DNA of 64,000 bases. Source: Aliarcobacter butzleri. GTDB lineage: Bacteria > Campylobacterota > Campylobacteria > Campylobacterales > Arcobacteraceae. Below, one piece after another: positions 53,875-62,804 of this stretch (position 1 is the first letter of the stretch; every line of letters starts with the position of its first letter). Under the pieces are notes generated by a model. The model searched no databases. It saw only the letters and a program-made list of their open reading frames with translations, and was not told the origin of the DNA. The stretch is taken from NCBI RefSeq assembly GCF_900187115.1, contig NZ_LT906455.1:682001-746000 (forward strand), read 5' to 3'. The position numbers were made by a program, and so were the translations under genes.

Positions 53875-55965
53875 ATGATAAAAATTAAAATGGCAAGAAG
53901 TGTTGCAACTCTTTTAGTTGTAAGCAGTGGAACATTATTAAGTGCAAATGAAACAACTACATTAGATGAGGTACAAGTTGTAACTACTGCTGGTGGGTAT
54001 GAACAAAATATTAAAGATGCTGCAGCAACAATTTCAGTTATTACAAAAGAAGAATTAGAGAAAAAATCTTATAGAGATATATCTGACGCTCTTAAAAATG
54101 TTCCAGGTATTAATGTAAGCGGTAGTGGAGCTAATAAAACAATTTCTATAAGGGGTATGGGTTCAGAGTATACATTATATTTGATTGATGGAAAGCCAGT
54201 ACAAGGAAATGATGCTTTTAATCCAAATGGAGGAGTTGTTGGTGCTCCTATTAACTTTTTACCACCTTTAGAAGCTATTGAAAGAATAGAGGTAATTCGT
54301 GGACCTGCTTCTTCACTTTATGGAAGTGATGCTATGGGCGGAGTTATAAATATAATTACAAAAAAACATATGGATAAAGCAACAGCTAGTATCAAAACAG
54401 AATATATAAAAGCAGATAAATCTAATAAAGTGAATGATACTACATCAAATACAAGTGTATATGTAAATGCACCACTTATTGAAAAAACTTTATCTTTTCA
54501 ATTTGATGCAGGTATTATGGATACAAGTGAAAGTGATTTTTTTAAAGTTAAAAAAAATGCAAATGGTTCAGAAAGTACAACTTTATCTGGGGATAGCGAA
54601 TTTGAAAGAAAAAATGCAGGTGGAAGATTTGTTGTAACTCCAGATGAAAATAATACTGTAAATCTTGGATATTCTTACACAATTCAAGAAAGAACTTCAA
54701 CTCCCGGGAAAAGTATTCCTAAAGAACTTTTAAATAGTATGGGTGTTCCAGTAGCACAAACTGAGAGTTATTCTAAATCAATAAAAAATAAATATTTTAT
54801 TGATCATCAAGCTAAATATGATAAGTTTGTAATTGATTCATATGTTAATTATGATAAAGATAAAAATCCATCAAGAGTAAATGCAACAACTGGAAATGGA
54901 ATTGAATTCGAAACAACAACTTTAAATTCCCAAGGTACATATTTTTTTGATACAAATTCAGTAACTATTGGTGCAAATTATAAAAAAGAGAATCTTGAAG
55001 ATGGTGCTACAAATGGATTACCTGCAAATATAAATGATATTGTAAAAATGGAAAGATATCAATGGGCTTTATTTGCAGAGGATACTTGGAGCGTAACTGA
55101 TGATTTAGCTTTAACTTTAAGTGGACGATATGATTACAATGAACAATTTGGAAGTAATTTCTCACCAAAAGCTTATGCAGTATATAGTTTAACAGATAAT
55201 TTAAACTTAAAAGGAGGAGTTACTTCTGGATATAAAGCACCAAGCTTAAGACAATCTGCTCCAGATTTTGCAGGAGTTTCTATGGGTGGAGTAATGTTAG
55301 GAAATCCAGACTTAACACCTGAAAAAAGTATGAATTATGAGGCTGGATTAGCTTATGATAATTCTGACTTAGGACTTGCTGGGAGCTTAATGTTATTTCA
55401 AACAGATTTTGAAGATAAACTTATGAGAATTACTAATCCAAAAGTTTGCGAAGCAAATCAACCTTGTACATATAAAGGGACGACTTATGCTCCTCATCAA
55501 TGGGGTTATACTGAAACAAAAAATGTTGATGAGGCAGAAAGTAAGGGAATAGAACTTACAACAGATTATTATATTTTAGAAAATTTAAAATATAGACACT
55601 CTTATACATATAACAAAACAGAACAAAAAAGTGGAACTGATAAAGGAAGACCTTTCACAGATACTCCAAAACATATGTTTAATGCTGGACTTGATTGGGA
55701 TGTAACTTCTAAATTATTATTGTGGACACAAGTTAATTATAATGGTAAAACAACAGGTAGCAAATCTCAAGGTGGTGGAGGTTCTTCTTATGTTGAAAGA
55801 AAAGCCTACACTCTTCTTGATTTAGGTGGAGTTTATAAATATGATGATAAATTGCAGTTTTTAGCTGGAGTTTATAATATATCAAATGAAATTAATGAAG
55901 ATGCAGATAATGAAAGAGATATAGACGGTAGAAGATATAGCGTTGCTATGAATCTAAAATTTTAA
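53875..55965 (+). CDS. cfrA: TonB-dependent receptor, CfrA/FepA-like ferric enterobactin receptor
   Basis: 696 residues, the length I recall for Campylobacter CfrA. Signal peptide (ends near LLSANE), TonB box LDEVQVVTTAGGYEQ, plug with ISDALKNVPGINVSGSG and IEVIRGPASSLYGSDAMGGV, and a barrel ending MNLKF. Two Cys (in PKVCEANQPCTYKG) form a likely surface-loop disulfide, as in catecholate receptors. The IroE/Cee-like esterase just downstream supports enterobactin-type substrates. The symbol is by similarity only. Confidence 0.85.
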   Translation: MIKIKMARSVATLLVVSSGTLLSANETTTLDEVQVVTTAGGYEQNIKDAAATISVITKEELEKKSYRDISDALKNVPGINVSGSGANKTISIRGMGSEYTLYLIDGKPVQGNDAFNPNGGVVGAPINFLPPLEAIERIEVIRGPASSLYGSDAMGGVINIITKKHMDKATASIKTEYIKADKSNKVNDTTSNTSVYVNAPLIEKTLSFQFDAGIMDTSESDFFKVKKNANGSESTTLSGDSEFERKNAGGRFVVTPDENNTVNLGYSYTIQERTSTPGKSIPKELLNSMGVPVAQTESYSKSIKNKYFIDHQAKYDKFVIDSYVNYDKDKNPSRVNATTGNGIEFETTTLNSQGTYFFDTNSVTIGANYKKENLEDGATNGLPANINDIVKMERYQWALFAEDTWSVTDDLALTLSGRYDYNEQFGSNFSPKAYAVYSLTDNLNLKGGVTSGYKAPSLRQSAPDFAGVSMGGVMLGNPDLTPEKSMNYEAGLAYDNSDLGLAGSLMLFQTDFEDKLMRITNPKVCEANQPCTYKGTTYAPHQWGYTETKNVDEAESKGIELTTDYYILENLKYRHSYTYNKTEQKSGTDKGRPFTDTPKHMFNAGLDWDVTSKLLLWTQVNYNGKTTGSKSQGGGGSSYVERKAYTLLDLGGVYKYDDKLQFLAGVYNISNEINEDADNERDIDGRRYSVAMNLKF

Positions 55966-55969
55966 TATG

Positions 55970-55991
55970 AACAGGGATTTTAATCCTTGTT
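55970..55991 (+). terminator. Hairpin after CfrA-like gene
   Basis: AACAGGGATT (55970-55979) pairs with AATCCTTGTT (55982-55991), one G-T pair, followed by TT. The esterase starts 53 bases later, so partial read-through is likely. Confidence 0.6.
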
Positions 55992-56043
55992 TTATAAATT
56001 TGTGAATTAAATTCAATTTCTAAGAAATCGTAAGGAGTATATA

Positions 56044-56913
56044 GTGAAAAATTTAATAAAGTTATTATTTTTTATATCTTTTTTAAATCTTTATTTGTTT
56101 GGAAATTCTAATATAAATATACAAAAAGGTATTTCATTAATTGGAAACGAACATAATCAAGAATTTGTTATATCTTCAAATGAACAAAAATATTTAATAC
56201 AAGTTTATAAGCCAAAAGCAGAAAAGCCTATAAATGGCTATGATGTTGTTTACATTTTAGATGGAAATGCAACTTTTCCTTATGCTTCTGTTATGGCACA
56301 AGCTATTGATGATATGTCTTATCGTACAAAAAAAGTCCCACCACTAATAGTTGCTATTGGTTATACTTCTGGAGAACTTTTTGATTTAAAAGCTAGAAGT
56401 TTCGATTATACACCACCATATAAAGGTGAATTAAAAACTATATCAAATCGTGGAAGTTCAGAGCATGTACAAGGTGGAGCGGAAAAATTTTATAATTTTT
56501 TACAAAATGAGTTAAAACCAATAATTGAAGAAAATTATCCAATAAACACAAAAAAACAGACTTTGTTTGGTCACTCTTATGGTGGACTTTTTACTCTATA
56601 TGCTTTTTTAAATCATAATCAAGATTTTCAAAACTTCATAGCAGCAAGTCCATCTATTTGGTGGAATGATTTTTTTATTTTAAATCAGTTAAAAAATAAA
56701 AATTTAGAAGTTAAAAATCCTACAAGATTATATTTAAGTGTTGGTGAGATAGAGAATAAAGGGAAGAATCCAAGCGATATTGAGACTTTTTCTTCATATT
56801 TAAAAAATACTCAGAATTTAAAAATAAAAATTCTAAATATTTCTAATGCTTCTCATCTTGAAGCATTATTTCCTGCCTTGAATGAAATTTTTAAATTAGA
56901 ATCGATAGAATAA
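56044..56913 (+). CDS. Periplasmic siderophore esterase, IroE/Cee-like alpha/beta hydrolase
   Basis: 289 residues, GTG start with AAGGAG upstream and a signal peptide (MKNLIKLLFFISFLNLYLFG). Esterase-D fold: YDVVYILDGNATFPY, the nucleophile elbow FGHSYGGLFTLYAF and the late His in SNASHLEALFP. Campylobacter Cee is a periplasmic enterobactin trilactone esterase needed to free iron after uptake, and this gene is placed right after the CfrA-like receptor. Confidence 0.85.
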   Translation: MKNLIKLLFFISFLNLYLFGNSNINIQKGISLIGNEHNQEFVISSNEQKYLIQVYKPKAEKPINGYDVVYILDGNATFPYASVMAQAIDDMSYRTKKVPPLIVAIGYTSGELFDLKARSFDYTPPYKGELKTISNRGSSEHVQGGAEKFYNFLQNELKPIIEENYPINTKKQTLFGHSYGGLFTLYAFLNHNQDFQNFIAASPSIWWNDFFILNQLKNKNLEVKNPTRLYLSVGEIENKGKNPSDIETFSSYLKNTQNLKIKILNISNASHLEALFPALNEIFKLESIE

Positions 56914-56925
56914 AAAAGGATATAT

Positions 56926-58206
56926 ATGAAACAAAAAGATGGCTATATTTTAGATGTTTCTTACCCAATATTTTTTTATAAGGAAATGCAACCACTTTGG
57001 TTAAATAGTACTATAAATTTTTTGGGCTTTAAAACACCAAATATTTTACAAAAATTTTCATATTTAGAACTAGCTTGTGCAACAGGGACAAACTTAATAA
57101 TTAGTGCAATAAATAATCCAAATGGACATTTTATAGGGGTAGATTTTAATAAAGAACATATAGATAAAGCAAAAAATGATGCAAATTTTATTGGACTTAA
57201 AAATATAGAGTTTATACACTCTGATTTTGCTACATTTTTAGAAATTAATCATAACAAATTTGATTTTATCGTAAATCATGGTACTTTTTCTTGGATTTCG
57301 CCAACTAACCAAAAAAATATCTTGAAAATAGTATCAGAATTTTTAAATGACTTAGGAATTCTTTATCTTCATTATATGTGTTATCCTGGTTCAACTCCAC
57401 TATTACCAATTCAAAAATTATTAAATTTAGTTGATCATCATGTAAATGAGTCATCTAATAAAAGTATTGAAATAGGTAAAAATTTATTTAATGATTTAAA
57501 TAATGCAGGAACCTTTGTTGATAATCCCAAAATAAATTCTATTGTAAAAACTTTAGAAAATAGTAACTCATACTTGGCTCATGAGTTTTTAACAGATTAT
57601 TGGAATCCTTTATTTAGTGTTGATATTCATAAAATGGTTTTTGAAAATGCAAAAGCTACATTTTTAGGTAGCGCAAATGTTATTGAAAATCTTGATAATA
57701 TAAGTATTCCTTCTAAAATGCAAGAGATTATAAAAAATACAAAAGCACCAGATTTAAAAGAGTATTTAAAAGATTTAGCTAGAAATTCCAAACAAAGAGT
57801 TGACATTTTTCAAAAAAATCCACAAATATTTTCAAATAAGGAACATATAGAAGTAATAAATAAATTAAAATTTAAACTTCTTCCAAATGCACCAAAAAAT
57901 GGTGCCATAACTTTTAATACTTTAATTGGAGATATAGAAGCACCAAAAGAAGTTATTTCAGAAATGTTGGAAAAATTGTCAAAAAAAGAAATGAGTTTTG
58001 AAGAATTATCTACTCTAAAAAGTTTTATAAATAAACCAATGTTTTTAATAGAAACAATATTTTTACTTATGAATGCAAACTATTTACAAGTAGTTTCAAG
58101 CAACGAAAAATATATAGATAAGCATTTTGTTGATAAATTTAATGACAAAATGAAAAAAGATGGAATAAATTTAGAAATTTATCCAAAATGTTGTACTGCA
58201 ATATAA
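56926..58206 (+). CDS. SAM-dependent methyltransferase with methyltransferase regulatory domain
   Basis: 426 residues. Rossmann methyltransferase domain with the SAM loop YLELACATGTNLIISA (about 46-61), acidic IGVDF and a later NHGTFSWI. The C-terminal half fits the regulatory-domain type, with a final CCTAI. It starts 12 bases after the esterase, so they share a transcript. Substrate unknown; linkage to siderophore processing is only positional. Confidence 0.82.
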   Translation: MKQKDGYILDVSYPIFFYKEMQPLWLNSTINFLGFKTPNILQKFSYLELACATGTNLIISAINNPNGHFIGVDFNKEHIDKAKNDANFIGLKNIEFIHSDFATFLEINHNKFDFIVNHGTFSWISPTNQKNILKIVSEFLNDLGILYLHYMCYPGSTPLLPIQKLLNLVDHHVNESSNKSIEIGKNLFNDLNNAGTFVDNPKINSIVKTLENSNSYLAHEFLTDYWNPLFSVDIHKMVFENAKATFLGSANVIENLDNISIPSKMQEIIKNTKAPDLKEYLKDLARNSKQRVDIFQKNPQIFSNKEHIEVINKLKFKLLPNAPKNGAITFNTLIGDIEAPKEVISEMLEKLSKKEMSFEELSTLKSFINKPMFLIETIFLLMNANYLQVVSSNEKYIDKHFVDKFNDKMKKDGINLEIYPKCCTAI

Positions 58207-58218
58207 AATATAGTCAAA

Positions 58219-58243
58219 ATTATTATAATAACAATTCTCAATT
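58219..58243 (+). promoter_or_regulatory. Fur-box-like sequence before DUF4198-like gene
   Basis: Read on the opposite strand it gives TGAGAATTGTTATTATAAT, close to the classic TGAGAAT-NATTATCA type. It is about 60-85 bases before the TTG start at 58305. Confidence 0.6.
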
Positions 58244-58304
58244 TGTTAAAAAATGATTAAAATTGGTATGTTAAAATCTTATTTTATTAAAAAAGGAGTT
58301 TATC

Positions 58305-58970
58305 TTGAAAAAATTAGTTTATACGATGATGTTATCATCAATTGTAATATTAGGAGCAAATGCTCATGAAGTTTGGTTAAAGTTAGATGATAAAAAAAAT
58401 GAAGCTCAGTTGTTTTTCGGACATTTTGCTGATAATCAAAAAGAAAGTGGTGAAAAGTTCGAAAGAATAAAAGAGGGTGTTACTTATCCAAAAGATTTAA
58501 TAAAAGAAATCAAAAGAAATAATGACAATATTACATATACTCTTTCTAAAAAAAGTGATATTGTAGTAGTTCAAGAAAGTGAACCTAGAAAAAATAGAGA
58601 CACAGGTATAACTACAAAAAGAATTGCATATATAAAAGCAGGTAGAACAATTACTGAGGTTATAACAGCATTTGATATAGTTCCTATAGAAAAAAATAGT
58701 AATACTTTTAAGTTAATATATAACAATCAAGGAGTGAAAAAATCAGAAATCAAAGTTATTTCTCCAACTGGATGGGAAAAAACTTTTATGACAGATGATA
58801 ATGGTGATTTTACTATTATTACTCCTTGGAAAGGTTTGTATTTAATTCAAGCAAAATATGAAGATGAAACAAAAGGTGAAGTTGATGGGAAAGCTTATGA
58901 TAAAACAGTTCATGTTATGACTTATACTATCGAAAATAATCAAGGTTTATCTTGGGAAATTAAAAAATAA
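58305..58970 (+). CDS. Periplasmic DUF4198-like metal-uptake accessory protein
   Basis: 221 residues, TTG start with AAAAGGAG upstream. The signal peptide MKKLVYTMMLSSIVILGANA would leave a mature N-terminus HEVWLKLDD. The C-terminal half is a beta-sandwich-like domain with KVISPTGWEKTFMTDDNGDF. DUF4198-like proteins accompany TonB receptors and metal importers. It is followed 11 bases later by a PepSY protein. Confidence 0.8.
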   Translation: MKKLVYTMMLSSIVILGANAHEVWLKLDDKKNEAQLFFGHFADNQKESGEKFERIKEGVTYPKDLIKEIKRNNDNITYTLSKKSDIVVVQESEPRKNRDTGITTKRIAYIKAGRTITEVITAFDIVPIEKNSNTFKLIYNNQGVKKSEIKVISPTGWEKTFMTDDNGDFTIITPWKGLYLIQAKYEDETKGEVDGKAYDKTVHVMTYTIENNQGLSWEIKK

Positions 58971-58981
58971 AAAGGTAGTAG

Positions 58982-60226
58982 ATGCATAAAAAGATATGGT
59001 TTAAAATCCATTGGATTTTAGGAGTTGTAGCAGGAGTTTTTCTCTTGCTTATTGGAGTAAGTGGAGCTATTTTATCTTTCCAAAAAGAGATAACTAAATT
59101 TATAAACAAAGATAGTTATATTGTTAGTGTGCCTGAAAATAAAATAAAATTATCAACAAAAGATATGTTAGATAATTTTCAAACAAAATTTCCTGATGCA
59201 AAAATAAATGGTATAACATTTTCAAGTGATGTAGAGTCTTCTTCTATTATAACTATTGAATCAAAAGATAGAAATGCAAGAGGTGGAAAAAGATATTATG
59301 TAAATCCATATAATGCAGATATTTTACCTGAGATTAAAGGAAATGATTTTTTTACTTTTGTAATGCTATTTCACAGATGGTTTGCTTTAGAAGGTGATTT
59401 AAAACCTATTGGAAAACAAATTGTAGCTATTTCAACTATTAGTTTAATAATTTTGTCTATTTCAGGATTGATTATTTATTGGCCAAGAGTAAAAAGAGCA
59501 TTCTTCAAGAGTTTTACTTTTAGTTTTAAACATAATGGAAGAGCATTTTTATCAACTATGCATAGTGCTGTTGGTATGTGGGTATTGATTTTTTATCTAT
59601 TAGCATGTTTTACAGGACTTTATTGGTCTTATGATTGGTATCGTGGAATGTTATTTAATATAGCAGGAGTTGAACAACCTGTACGAAATATGCCACAACA
59701 AGCAAATCAACAAAATGCACAAAAAATGCAAGCAGAAAAATCTCAAAATAATACAGCCCAGAAAGAGCAAAAAACTCAAACAGATAGAGTACAAAATTCT
59801 GAAAATCAGGTAAGAGAAATGTCTAAAGCAAATTTTGAGGATTATGAAAAAGCTGTTTTATTGTTTAACAATTTTGTGCAAAGAGCATATACAAATGCAA
59901 GTGTTACTTTTCCTCAAAAAGGTACAGTTTATAAATTTACATATTTAGACGAAAATGCAACACATTTTAGAGAAATAAATAGTTTAGAAATAGATATAAG
60001 TACTGAAAAAATGCTAAAACATGATAGATTTGAGAATTTAGGTTTAAATGAGCAACTACTTAAAAGTATATTTCCTCTTCATTCAGGAGAATATTTTGGT
60101 ATTATTGGGCAAACTTTAATGTTTATTGCTTGTTTACTGATGATATTATTTACTGTTACAGGATATATGTTATTTATAAATAGACATAAAAAGAAAAATT
60201 CAAAAACTCAAAAAATAAAATCTTAA
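58982..60226 (+). CDS. PepSY-associated membrane protein (PiuB-like)
   Basis: 414 residues. Four membrane segments: residues 9-31, about 147-169, about 192-215 and 381-402. The first follows the typical KIWFKIHWILGVVAGVFLLL, and HRWFALEG and GLYWSYDWYRG are family-like. A periplasmic insertion at about 235-280 is Gln/Asn/Lys-rich. PiuB-type proteins are iron-regulated inner-membrane proteins thought to help ferric-siderophore reduction or transfer. It shares the Fur-boxed operon with the DUF4198-like gene. Confidence 0.85.
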   Translation: MHKKIWFKIHWILGVVAGVFLLLIGVSGAILSFQKEITKFINKDSYIVSVPENKIKLSTKDMLDNFQTKFPDAKINGITFSSDVESSSIITIESKDRNARGGKRYYVNPYNADILPEIKGNDFFTFVMLFHRWFALEGDLKPIGKQIVAISTISLIILSISGLIIYWPRVKRAFFKSFTFSFKHNGRAFLSTMHSAVGMWVLIFYLLACFTGLYWSYDWYRGMLFNIAGVEQPVRNMPQQANQQNAQKMQAEKSQNNTAQKEQKTQTDRVQNSENQVREMSKANFEDYEKAVLLFNNFVQRAYTNASVTFPQKGTVYKFTYLDENATHFREINSLEIDISTEKMLKHDRFENLGLNEQLLKSIFPLHSGEYFGIIGQTLMFIACLLMILFTVTGYMLFINRHKKKNSKTQKIKS

Positions 60227-60232
60227 ATAAAA

Positions 60233-60263
60233 AAAAGGAAGAAGTTAAAAACTTCTTCCTTTT
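60233..60263 (+). terminator. Strong terminator of iron-uptake operon
   Basis: AAAAGGAAGAAGTT (60233-60246) pairs perfectly with AACTTCTTCCTTTT (60250-60263), loop AAA, T-rich right arm. Confidence 0.85.
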
Positions 60264-60310
60264 ATAATGTTGAAAATATAAGAGTTGATAAAAACTTTAT
60301 CCTAAAGAGA

Positions 60311-60508
60311 TTAACAACATTTATTAATACCACCACTATTATATTTTCTTTCTATACACTCTTTAAAAAAGTCACCTCGACTCAAAACTTCCTTATCTGG
60401 ATGAACTCTTTTCATGTGTTCTAAATATTTTTCATAGCTTGAAAGCCCCACAAGGGGATGAAAAAACTTTTCAGATTTTTCATAAAATGTTTTTATTTTG
60501 TCAAACAT
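60311..60508 (-). CDS. ybdD: YbdD/YjiX-family small protein (CstA partner)
   Basis: 65 residues with the family's pattern YEKYLEHMKRVHPDKEVLSR and a His-Pro-Asp core; C-terminus KCC. YbdD-type proteins are needed by CstA/BtsT-type pyruvate and peptide transporters. It starts 2 bases after cstA on the same strand. Confidence 0.88.
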   Translation of the reverse strand: MFDKIKTFYEKSEKFFHPLVGLSSYEKYLEHMKRVHPDKEVLSRGDFFKECIERKYNSGGINKCC

Positions 60509-60510
60509 TT

Positions 60511-62610
60511 TTAAGCCTTTTGAAGACTATCTAACTTTACGTAAGGTGATTCTTTTAGTGGGATTTTGATTTTTCCAAAACAAATTCCAATAGTTGCAAT
60601 AATAACTAAAAGAGTAGTAATCATAAAGAATACGCATAAAATAGCATTTACAATATTAGAAAATTTGATTTTACTAGCAGCTGAAATTGCTTTTTGTGCT
60701 TTTTCAATTTCTGCTTGATCAGTCATAGTTGAAAGTGAAGCTTCAAGATCTTGAATTTTTTTAGATTGAATTTGTGCAACAGCAACGTGACTTACTGCGT
60801 TGTGAACTCTATCACCTTCTTTGAATGGTAATACTTTTTGAATTCCACCATACATTGTTGCTGTTAAAACAAAAACAGCAGGAACTACTGTAACCCAAGT
60901 ATATTTTGCTTTTCCCATTTTTACTAAAATAGTAGTTCCTAAAAGTAAAGCCATACCAGCAAGCATTTGATTACTTACTCCAAATAGTGGCCAAAGTGAA
61001 TAAATTCCACCTTTAGGATCGATAGCACCTTGATATAAAAAATATCCCCAACCAGCTACACTTAGTGCTGTTGCAAGTATTCCTGCAGGATAACTATGAA
61101 TATTTCCTAATGGTTTGTAAACATTTCCTAAAATATCTTGTACCATAAATCTGCAAGCTCTTGTTCCTGCATCAACTGCTGTTAAAATAAATAGAGCTTC
61201 AAATAAAATAGCAAAATGATACCAAAATGCCATCATATCAACACCACCAAAAATCTCATGTAAGATTAATGCAACTCCAATAGCAAATGTTGGAGCTCCT
61301 CCAGTTCTTGATAAAATTGTTTGTTCACCAATATTTGTTGTTAATGAAATAATTTCTTCAGGACTAACAGTAAATCCCCAGCTTGAAATTGTTGTTGCAA
61401 CTTGTGTTATGTCAGTTCCTATAAATGCAGCAGATGAGTTTACAGCAAAGTAAAGACCTGGATGTAAAATAGTTGCACAAATTAAAGCCATAATTGCAAC
61501 AGCACTTTCCATAAGCATTGAACCATAACCAACAGGAAGAGCATGAGTTTCATTTTCTAACATTTTTGGAGTTGTTCCACTTGAAATTAAAGCATGGAAT
61601 CCACTAATAGCTCCACAAGCAATTGTTATAAATAAGAATGGAAATAATGCACCAGCAAATACTGGACCAGTACCATTAAAATATTGAGAGTTTGTTTTTG
61701 GCATTTGAATTTCAGGTGCAACAATAACAATTGCAATAGCCATAAGAACAATTACACCGATTTTTAAGAATGTTGAAAGGTAATCTCTAGGAGCAAGTAA
61801 AAACCATACAGGTAAAACTGCTGCAATAAAACCATAAGCCATCATAATAATTGCTAAAGTTGGAGCATCAAAAGTAAATCTAGCTGCCCATACTGGATCT
61901 GCTGCAATTACACTTCCATAATGAATTGCTAAAATTAAGAGAACAAATCCTATAACTGAAGCTTCTCCAACTTTTCCTGGTCTTAAATATCTCATATAAA
62001 TTCCCATAAAAATAGCAATAGGAATAGTCATTGCAATAGTAAATAATCCCCAAGGTGACTCAGCAAGTGCTTTTACAACAACCATCGCTAAAATAGCAAT
62101 AATAATAAGCATTATCCCAAAAATTGCAATCATTGCAACTCCACCAGTAAATGTTCCTAATTCATCTTTTATCATCTCTCCTAAAGATCTACCATTTCTT
62201 CTTGTAGAAATAAATAGAACGATAAAGTCATGAACGGCTCCTGCAAAAACTCCACCAACTAGTATCCATAACATAGAAGGTAAATAACCCATTTGAGCTG
62301 CCAAAATTGGACCTACAAGTGGACCAGCACCAGCAATAGCAGCAAAGTGATGACCAAATAAAACAGATTTATTTGTAGGAACAAAATCCCTTCCATCATC
62401 TTGAACAACAGCAGGTGTTGCTCTGTTTTTATCAAGTTCTAAAACTTTATAAGCAATAAATCTACCATAAAATCTATATCCAATCATATAGATACAAACC
62501 GCTGCAACAACTAAATACATAGCTGAAACAGTTTCACCGTTTTGAAGTGCTAAGTACCCAAAGCAAACAGCCCCAAGCAAAGCAACAAAAAACCATAGAA
62601 TTTTGTTCAT
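60511..62610 (-). CDS. cstA: CstA carbon starvation protein (pyruvate/peptide transporter)
   Basis: 699 residues, many membrane segments. Family sequence such as FGHHFAAIAGAGPLVGPILA, PSMLWILVGGVFAGAVHD, RNGRSLGEMI and FHALISSGTTPKML is clear. A C-terminal soluble stretch with a coiled coil (near 626-648) interrupts the last helices, as in Campylobacter CstA. It takes up peptides or pyruvate during carbon shortage. Upstream is a 194-base divergent gap to ychF. Confidence 0.93.
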   Translation of the reverse strand: MNKILWFFVALLGAVCFGYLALQNGETVSAMYLVVAAVCIYMIGYRFYGRFIAYKVLELDKNRATPAVVQDDGRDFVPTNKSVLFGHHFAAIAGAGPLVGPILAAQMGYLPSMLWILVGGVFAGAVHDFIVLFISTRRNGRSLGEMIKDELGTFTGGVAMIAIFGIMLIIIAILAMVVVKALAESPWGLFTIAMTIPIAIFMGIYMRYLRPGKVGEASVIGFVLLILAIHYGSVIAADPVWAARFTFDAPTLAIIMMAYGFIAAVLPVWFLLAPRDYLSTFLKIGVIVLMAIAIVIVAPEIQMPKTNSQYFNGTGPVFAGALFPFLFITIACGAISGFHALISSGTTPKMLENETHALPVGYGSMLMESAVAIMALICATILHPGLYFAVNSSAAFIGTDITQVATTISSWGFTVSPEEIISLTTNIGEQTILSRTGGAPTFAIGVALILHEIFGGVDMMAFWYHFAILFEALFILTAVDAGTRACRFMVQDILGNVYKPLGNIHSYPAGILATALSVAGWGYFLYQGAIDPKGGIYSLWPLFGVSNQMLAGMALLLGTTILVKMGKAKYTWVTVVPAVFVLTATMYGGIQKVLPFKEGDRVHNAVSHVAVAQIQSKKIQDLEASLSTMTDQAEIEKAQKAISAASKIKFSNIVNAILCVFFMITTLLVIIATIGICFGKIKIPLKESPYVKLDSLQKA

Positions 62611-62719
62611 AATCTAGCCTTTTTTATTAATTTTGAAATCGCAATTTAGTATAACACATTATTATAAAAAAATTTAATCAAATAGGCAAAAAATCGGATA
62701 AGAGAGTACGAAAAGTAAC

Positions 62720-62754
62720 AAAGATAAATTAAATAAAAATTTATCTTTTTTTTT
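62720..62754 (+). terminator. Intrinsic terminator on + strand in cstA-ychF gap
   Basis: AAAGATAAATT (62720-62730) pairs with AATTTATCTTT (62738-62748), loop AAATAAA, then six T. No + strand gene precedes it in this gap; see the findings on a possible small RNA. Confidence 0.65.
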
Positions 62755-62804
62755 ATCTATTTTAGCTATAATCAGCCAAAATTATAGTAGTTAAAAGGAT
62801 AAAT

